A stretch of 64,000 nt of DNA, taken from positions 11,966,001 to 12,030,000 of the forward strand of contig NC_046674.1 of NCBI RefSeq assembly GCF_003369915.1, in the 5' to 3' direction. Below the pieces are notes generated by a model. It searched no databases. It was not told the origin of the DNA and was given only the letters and a program-made list of their open reading frames with translations. The position numbers and the translations under genes were made by a program. Below are positions 59,001 to 64,000 of this stretch, in pieces. This DNA comes from Drosophila miranda. Its lineage: Eukaryota > Arthropoda > Insecta > Diptera > Drosophilidae. Position 1 is the stretch's first letter; every line of letters starts with the position of its first letter.

Positions 59001-60719
59001 GGAGTGCAAGGAGCGTTGTCCCGAGATATTGCATGGTAAGTCGGAGTCGTGCAGGAGTAAATCATCCGTCCATCACTAATAATAAACGTGCTCCCCTGCT
59101 TGGTAGGTAACAAGAGCTGTGACCACATCACGGGCGAGATCCTCTGCCGCACCGGATATCTAGGCCTCACCTGCGAGCATCCGTGTCCCGCTGGACTCTA
59201 TGGCCCCGGCTGCAAGCTCAAGTGCAACTGCGAGCACGGGGGCGAGTGTAACCATGTGAGTGGCCAGTGCCAGTGCCTGCCCGGCTGGACGGGGGCCAAC
59301 TGCAACGAGTCCTGCCCCACAGACACGTACGGCCAGGGATGTGCCCAGCGGTGCCGCTGCCTGCACCACAAGGTCTGTCGCAAGAACGACGGCATGTGCA
59401 TCTGCGAGACCGGCTGGACCGGCACCCGCTGCGATGAGGTGTGCCCAGAGGGCTTCTACGGCGAGCACTGCATGAACGCCTGCGCGTGTCCGTCGGCCAA
59501 TTTCCAGTGCCATGCGGCGAACGGGTGTGTCTGCCGCAGCGGCTACACGGGCGAGAACTGCGACGAGCTGATTGCATCCCAGCGCATCGCCGAAGCCAGC
59601 GATGAATGTGAGTCCTACCTCAATGGATTGGATGCCCCTGAAATTCCCCTTATTAATCCTCTCTATACCCTTACTACCATGTGTTCCAGCAGCCGGACGG
59701 GCGAGCGTTGCACTCACGATAGTGCTACTCACACTCTTCGCCTGCATTATTTTCGCCGTCTTCTTATACTACAGACGCAGGGTGTCCAATTTGAAAACGG
59801 AGATCGCCCACGTGCACTACACGCATGAAACAGGAACCACCTGGCCGCCTAGCAATCACAACTTTGATAATCCCGTGTACGGGATGCAGGCCGAGACGCG
59901 CCTACTGCAGAACAATGCGCGGAAGATGAACAACTTCGACCAGAGGAGCACGCTGAGCACCGAATACGGAGGCGACGACTCCAATGCCAGTGGCAGAGGT
60001 AAGTGCGATCAGATCGATGTATGTCTATGGATGGTGGCTAACGATTAGATGTGTCCATTCACAGTGGGAAGCTACTCGATCAACTATAACCACGATCTGC
60101 TGAACAAGAACCTGAATGCGGACCTAACGAATCCGAATGTGTACAATGATTCCCTGAAGGAGGAGCATGTCTACGATGAGATCAAGCACAAGGAGGGCTA
60201 CAAGGATCCCGGTACGTTTGCAGACTTTTTATTCCACACTTTTCTCGACGCTTTTGCAACTAATCATGTATTCCACATTTGCATACATTTTGGCCAAAAT
60301 CAGTGAAAATTTATAGCAAGATTTTGTTTCCGGAGGGTAAGCAATAGTTGGGCATCGATCCTGTGTATTTTAGTGCTTTGTCTGACCCGTTTTCACTCCT
60401 GTCCATTGTCTAATGGGAACGCAAGTTTGTTAGTACTAAAACGATTCCTTTTCTTATACTTTTCATAGGGGAATACGATCATCTGGACTACTCGCGACCA
60501 AGCACTTCGCAGAAGCCACACTATCATCGCATGAACGACACCATGCTCAACATCAACCACGATGAGGAGAAACCCAACAATCTGAAGAACATGACCGTGC
60601 TGCTGACGAAGCCAGAGCCACCCACAGAGCCAGAGCCGCAGCACGAGAGCTTCGACAACACCAACATCGACAATGTGTCGACTGCTTCGCCCAGCTCCAG
60701 TCCGGAGTTCCGCAAATAA
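53094..60719 (+). CDS. drpr: Draper, phagocytic engulfment receptor (MEGF10/CED-1 family)
   Basis: Coding exons: 53094-53200, 53267-53430, 53505-53630, 57086-57332, 57408-58447, 58829-59035, 59107-59607, 59690-59998, 60065-60211 and 60469-60719; 1032 aa. The N terminus MLRIILFGWLLAGPALLV is a signal peptide. An EMI domain follows (about 28-100, ending RDCC), then about fifteen atypical EGF repeats of the C-x-CxNG-x-C type. The membrane span is about residues 804-825 (IVLLTLFACIIFAVFLYY). The cytoplasmic tail has the NPxY motif (DNPVY, Tyr 861) that binds the Ced-6 PTB domain. An ITAM-like pair, YDEI and YDHL, is for Src42A/Shark signalling by family knowledge. It acts in glia and haemocytes to clear axon debris and apoptotic cells. 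The 3455-bp third coding intron holds a separate gene. Confidence 0.96.
53912..56311 (+). CDS. Intronless leucine-rich-repeat protein nested in draper
   Basis: Single open frame of 799 aa on the same strand as draper, inside the intron 53631-57085. The ATG follows an A-rich context (ACACAACATGG). Residues 1-190 are a conserved-looking folded region (HREVYAEAFIEHERLGTLAD...). An acidic Ser/Glu linker with an (Ala-Gly)n run follows (54709-54746), then a basic coiled region (RNAVRQQLRRLQAARKEAHE). Residues about 420-640 are RI-type leucine-rich repeats (LEVIDFGYDQMSD, LKALELEYNQLDQNAASAIG, LQYLGLAHNRMSDRALSTL). The arrangement resembles TCTE1/DRC5, an axonemal nexin-dynein regulatory subunit; I infer this from the repeat style only. 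It is GC-rich and intronless, fitting a retrocopy or a testis-biased gene. Confidence 0.85.
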   Translation: MDIEEDLDGMPPISIGTFGIPNDPELLDEYALYRPSMGTRRLHSERHREVYAEAFIEHERLGTLADLCVRALAKSQGTVHIAVPVREDPLKLRIHYDSIDVDLPLRECYFVEDVRYWRRVVLAKSTDKSLAQKKLSEYDWRGKGISIKYVEIVEACPAAFWPESEMAELAALVREHVRTMDIRHLQSLSEESFQRHIGSSDSEPDVTSEESEALLISSDERNTSSEWTDEQEGECSEEQSTEEQPDPKKQAKINFNRVETEEEEPAGAGAGAGAGAGAVEPAVVQGEGVLYLLDDIQEAKRVARASRNAVRQQLRRLQAARKEAHEQRVHRRTVMRQKPAEQPEKKRRKSKKTVMGVFSMKVEPEPEDDEDKIVDRRNKEKVLERLRRYDFPSEHCHHIDLSFVRFFDNLVSFTLEFLGPHMGRDFHKRHLRFSTEDMVRLARGLQELDKLQIFRLRNSRMDHLKLHVLCRVLKNLKALEVIDFGYDQMSDDCGATLGSLLEGGSMLKALELEYNQLDQNAASAIGAALQQRHQNGASGDAGGTHLQYLGLAHNRMSDRALSTLIHYIAGTEHVEELNVSAITARKEAVSESIGFLLRNHPPLRRLDMTAIPLNSSTGRRLICALESNQKVTHFDCRGCDLDSDEEFEADIIVRRNGFQTDHSYIGDETQTEQDIREHFKSIKHPLVKKLEDERARRAECVKVRPPLISTPSDTTIESQVSEKEEAAEYDIWAELGIKTAKASVPQEVVESVSSHSTVLDLGPFHFDPNSFDLEQFREHVQQPGMGNRYYYFKNRREER
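56312..56628 (+). other. Open frame without ATG, possible exon or gene relic
   Basis: A frame open from inside the end of the nested gene to the stop at 56628 reads as plausible protein (FRQNLKSLEDRY, LRFIVGLLKDIP, AHRFFWNAISQEASKVGG). It has no ATG start and its codons are AT-rich, unlike the GC-rich gene just before it. It lies in the same draper intron. It could be the last exon of an unseen nested transcript or a fragment of a decayed copy. I do not recognise it. Confidence 0.25.
56629..57085 (+). other. Rest of the draper intron
   Basis: No gene. It contains CA tracts at 56777-56828, an ACCAAT/AGCAAT hexamer tract at 56934-56974, and the acceptor CTTTTTGCACGCCAG for the draper exon at 57086. 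Confidence 0.6.
58802..58827 (+). repeat. 7-bp tandem repeat at a draper splice acceptor
   Basis: Three copies of CCCAACA lie directly before the AG used at 58827-58828. The pyrimidine tract (TTTTTTTTGTCGTCCTGTTG) ends about 30 bases upstream, so the repeat has pushed tract and AG apart. Confidence 0.7.
60304..60336 (+). CDS. drpr: Draper 11-residue cassette exon (ITIM-like)
   Basis: Between the last two constitutive exons, TGGCCAAAATCAG / 33 nt / GTAAGC forms a small in-frame exon encoding VKIYSKILFPE. It inserts between the two ITAM tyrosines. In D. melanogaster the Draper-II isoform has an 11-residue insert at this position that is reported to create an inhibitory (ITIM) motif; the YSKIL core fits. 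The phase matches both neighbours, and the introns on each side are 92 and 132 bp. Confidence 0.8.
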
Positions 60720-61997
60720 GCACCATACCACTTCTTCACTCTACAGTCACTCCACCATCCACGTGGAATAGATTTTTTTTTTTTAAGTTGCAACTAATGC
60801 GAACCATGATATTTTAAAGCGTCTGCATTTTAGCCTAACTTATTCGATAGCATTTTAGTTGTGTATTGTGTCTGTCTTTTTGTAGAATGAGCGTCTTTCA
60901 TTCGATATGTAATTGTTTAATAGTTGGTCAGTTCGTTCAGAATATGTCATAGGAGTACGATGTAAGATCTGTATGCTCAATTGTATTTGTACATTTTTAT
61001 TTAGGGGGCCCTATACAACCCAGAGTGTCGGCCTCACTTTTGTAAATGTCTTTCGTTTTATACACACTTATGCTCATTCGATTCATTATCTAAACGACTA
61101 ATACCCTAAGCGAGTACGTATTCAAAATAGTACCTATACACCTCTTCCTGTTAAGAAAAGATTGTGCTATCATTGTGCACTGTACACTGTCTGCAGTAGA
61201 GCGTCTCCAAGAGAAGGTTACCCATTTTGAAGGTTGCAATAATTTTAAATACGAGTAATATACTGCATATACAAATTGATATCAATAGCATGTTAAGCAT
61301 ATTTTTAGAACTGAATTCGAAGCGAAGTGTTGAAAACATTGGGAGAAACTATTTTGATTACCACGATATATTCAACATACTAAATGTCGATTTTAAGTGT
61401 TCCCAAATTGTATTTTGATTGTCTGTAATATAAAAACGATTGGCCAAAATTGTAATTAGCTCCGATTGGTAGATTTTTAGATCGAATATTTACAAGTAGC
61501 TTAAATATTGGTATTTTTTGAATACATCAAATTGTTTTCAATGTGTAATCCCAATCCCAATGCATCTTTTTATTCAAAATAGTTAAAAGATTATTGTTCA
61601 TATACATAATCAGTCTTAGGAAGGCGAAGATATAAAATAAAACAAATATGAATATTTTAACAGACCGTCAACTGAGATTCATTAAAATGGTGTTTTTTCG
61701 TGATCGGCCCCATTTTCGTAGTCGAGATTTTGGTGCCAATCGACAGGCTGGATCTCCGCGGTCCTGGAAAAGTAGGTCCTTCGCCGATCTTGCCCTATTT
61801 GGCTGAGATATAGCTTTCCGAAGATGTGGATTCCCGCATCATGCAAATACTGGTTTTTTCTGTAAGCTATATCTCAGCTATACCGGGTGAATCCTGCCAA
61901 TCGACTGCAATCGGAAAACGTCCAATTATCAAGTTGAAATCAAAGCAGCATTTTCCAAGTCTTCGTAAGCCATACATACCTGTATGTTTAATTAAAA
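60720..61997 (+). other. Draper 3'UTR and spacer
   Basis: AT-rich with no coding frame. The likely draper poly(A) signal is AATAAA at 61636-61641, giving a 3'UTR of about 0.9 kb. A small inverted repeat (CTGAGATATAGCTT at 61803 against AAGCTATATCTCAG at 61865) with a ~50-bp loop sits just downstream. A TGCCAATCGAC direct repeat occurs around 61731 and 61897. Confidence 0.5.
61636..61641 (+). terminator. Draper poly(A) signal
   Basis: AATAAA 917 bp past the draper stop, in AT-rich sequence. It is the only canonical signal I saw before the next gene. Confidence 0.45.
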
Positions 61998-62481
61998 ATG
62001 AGTGACATACTTTCACTGACAACAGAACTTTACCTTATTCATAGAATGCTATTGGTCCTGCCACCAACCATACAGTATACAGATGTGGCAGGTTATGCAC
62101 CGAAAATGTCGCAAAGAGCTGTCTGGATTAGATCCCAGGATCTGCGGCTCAAGCTTTCGGCTAACCCGCGTCATCAGGAGACAGCCATGACGCCCAGTAG
62201 TACGCTGAATCAAACGCTGGGCTTCAGCTTCGAGACGCGTAAGTGATTCAGTATATAATTGTGGACATTTTTTAAAAATATATCTTCCTTCACAGAGGAC
62301 TTATGTAGCCTACGCTTTACCACAAACCGAGTCGTACCCGATTTCCCCCCCGCTAGACGGAGCGCTTCCAAGCATTACCGATGAGCATTCGAGACAGACC
62401 GAGACCTATCCCGGCCAGACAGAATCGTATCCCAGCAGGACAGAAGCGCACCCCTTGCAAGATCTGAACGCGGACTACTAG
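61998..62481 (+). pseudogene. Small unrecognised gene, frame conflict between its two exons
   Basis: Exon 1 from ATG 61998 (context AAAAATGAG) or 62046 to 62238 encodes about 80 residues (VAGYAPKMSQRAVWIRSQDL, LNQTLGFSFET) and ends at a strong donor (GTAAGTG). The acceptor at 62295 opens a second exon. The spliced frame stops after 31 more residues at 62383. Another frame of the same exon reads to TAG at 62481 with a repeated motif, QTESYP, QTETYP, QTESYP, SRTEAHP, suggesting that frame was the coding one. The one-base conflict lies at the splice junction or the seven-C run at 62345-62351. AATAAA follows at 62569. I do not recognise the family. The 3' end is included in the palindrome, so a second copy may lie beyond the window. 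Confidence 0.5.
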
Positions 62482-62483
62482 GC

Positions 62484-64000
62484 TCTAGATAGATCTCGTT
62501 GCTGTTAGTTTTAAGGATATAAATGTTTTCCACTTGCTTATATATTTCTACTAGGCTAAGTTATGATGAATAAAACTATTGAAAAATCATCCTTGCTGTA
62601 TTCTGTATAGGGAAATCTATTCCGATTAAAAAAAGGCGTGCCATGCTCCGATCGGTTCACAATTAGCGGAGAAAACCAAATATTTTTGATTGGGGAAAAT
62701 GTCCTTGATCCTTGAAAAGGACTCCATTATTTCAGGGACATTTGTTCGACCACAGGAAGCCGTCGCTCCCCTAGATCGGCCCACAAATAGCCAAGAAAAC
62801 TAGATATGTATGGTTTGGGTTGTTATAGTCCTTACCGAAGGATCAAGGAGTTTTTCTGATCACGGCGGGCCATGGCTCGCCTAGATCGGCTCACAAATGA
62901 GCGGGAAAACAAGATATATATGTCTGGAGCAAATATCCTTGATCCTTGGTCCTTGATACGGAATGCATTAGATCAAGAAAGCTATTTCGATCACAGGAAG
63001 CCATCGCAAGTCCCGATCGGACAAGAAATGGCGGACTTATGCCATAAACAACAAATTACAACAACAACATCCAGTTATTACAACAACAACCACTTTCCAT
63101 TTGGGGCCACTCAAAACCGAGATTTTTCGATTTTCAGATCTGGGATACCAGGCGAACAGAAATCAGCAGAAGGTCGCTAGTTTTTTTAAATTTCTTTTAA
63201 TATTATTTTTCCTCTTTTTCATATTTTTTTTGGCCGTTAAAAATTTTCACAAAGCGTTGCATACTTTTGGGGCTTGAAAAATGGCGGAGAAAAAAATTTA
63301 AAAAATCCAGCGACGTTCTACTGATTTCTGTTCGCCTGGTATCCCAGATTTGAAACTCTCGTTTTTGGCCATTTGAGCAGTTGCAAGTTGAAAGTTGTTG
63401 TACAACAAATTTTTGTTCTGTTGTTGTTAACAACAACTGTTTCTGGTTTCTCCGTTATTTGTGGCCCGATCGGGACATGCGACGGCTTCCTGTGTTAGGA
63501 ATAACATCCTTGATCTAATACATTCCTTTTCAAGGACCAAGGGTCAAGGATTTTTTCTCTAGATGTATATATCTTGTTTTCTCCCTTATTTGTGGCCCGA
63601 TCGGTTCGTGCTATGGCCCGCCGGGATCAGAAAAATGCCCTTGATCCTTCGGTAAGGACTCCAACAACCACAACTTTACATATTTAGTTTTCTGGGCGAT
63701 TTGTGGCCCGATCGAAACGTGAGACGGCTTCCTGTGATCGGAAAAATATCCTTGATTTAATGGAGCTTTTTTCAAGGATCAAGGACATTTTCCCTAATCA
63801 AAAATATTTGGTTTTCTCCGCTAATTGTGAACCGATCGGAGCATGGCACGCCTTTTTTTAATCGGAATAGATTTCCCTATGCAGGATACAGCAAGGATTT
63901 TTCAATAGTTTTGTTCATCATAACTTAGCCTAGTAGAAATATATAAACAAGTGGAAAACATTTATATCCTTAAAACTAACAGCAACGAGATCTATCTAGA
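62484..64000. repeat. Long palindrome (arms at least ~700 bp), cut by window edge
   Basis: The last 21 bases of the window are the reverse complement of TCTAGATAGATCTCGTTGCTG at 62484. From there the two sides pair to about 63196 and 63290, leaving a loop of roughly 90 bases. The outer ~200 bp differ at only a handful of positions; the inner part is more diverged. Each arm holds four units built around GATCGG(C/T)(C/T)CACAA: 62650, 62774, 62884 and 63015 on the left, and 63834, 63710, 63599 and 63468 on the right. The pairs of coordinates sum to 126483 or 126484, so the mirror is exact to about one base. The structure continues past 64000. Confidence 0.93.
62569..62574 (+). terminator. Poly(A) signal of the 61998 gene, inside the left palindrome arm
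   Basis: AATAAA, 88 bp after the end of the longer frame at 62481. The mirrored position in the right arm reads AACAAA (63915-63910 on the minus strand), so only the left copy keeps a canonical signal. Confidence 0.55.

Overview
The window is nuclear DNA from a fly of the genus Drosophila. Split genes carry short GT-AG introns (about 55-80 bp), and every confident gene is closest to a known Drosophila protein. Noncoding DNA is rich in (CA)n, (TA)n and CAG/CAA tracts. The obscura group is my best guess, from the ATATACCG/GATCGG repeat style and the gene-order mosaic; this is inference. There is no bacterial, phage, CRISPR, tRNA or rRNA signal.

Layout. 1-1903: mostly noncoding. 1904-3425 (+): CHMP7, a four-exon ESCRT-III protein. 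4199-8076 (-): RhoBTB, 11 coding exons, convergent with CHMP7. 8077-12141: RhoBTB 5' region, old repeats and the Ide upstream region. 12142-15949 (+): Ide, insulin-degrading enzyme, 13 coding exons. 16046-17183 (-): an unnamed secreted MATH-domain protein whose second intron must be GC-AG; its stop is 97 bp from the Ide stop. 18945-33977 (-): Nedd4, a C2-WW-HECT ubiquitin ligase with two alternative coding first exons. 35636-38093 (+): Edc3, a decapping enhancer. 42869-44197 (-): an intronless LUC7-family U1 snRNP protein. 44303-45387: a 1.1-kb inverted-repeat element. About 45.5-60.7 kb (+): draper (drpr), the engulfment receptor, with a probable noncoding first exon near 46.1 kb and a 7-kb first intron. 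That intron holds an antisense two-membrane-span gene (51850-52834) whose frame is interrupted. A later draper intron holds an intronless same-strand leucine-rich-repeat gene (53912-56311). 61998-62481 (+): a small unrecognised gene or decaying gene. 62484-64000: a long palindrome whose outer end lies beyond the window.

All main gene models were joined by hand from splice sites. Each keeps frame end to end, and the lengths (444, 742, 993, 338, about 1096, 686, 442 and 1032 aa) are close to what I remember for the fly proteins where I know them. The genes do not form one pathway. Several act in membrane traffic and signalling (CHMP7, RhoBTB, Nedd4, Draper) or RNA metabolism (Edc3, LUC7), and the neighbourhood looks like a mosaic of chromosome-arm blocks.

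The most unusual structure is the right-edge palindrome. It has arms of at least ~700 bp and a loop of roughly 90 bp. Each arm carries four ~120-bp repeat units mirrored to within a base or so. The outer parts of the arms are nearly identical and include the 3' end of the small gene at 61998. This is the architecture of a hairpin-RNA (endo-siRNA) locus or an inverted gene duplication.
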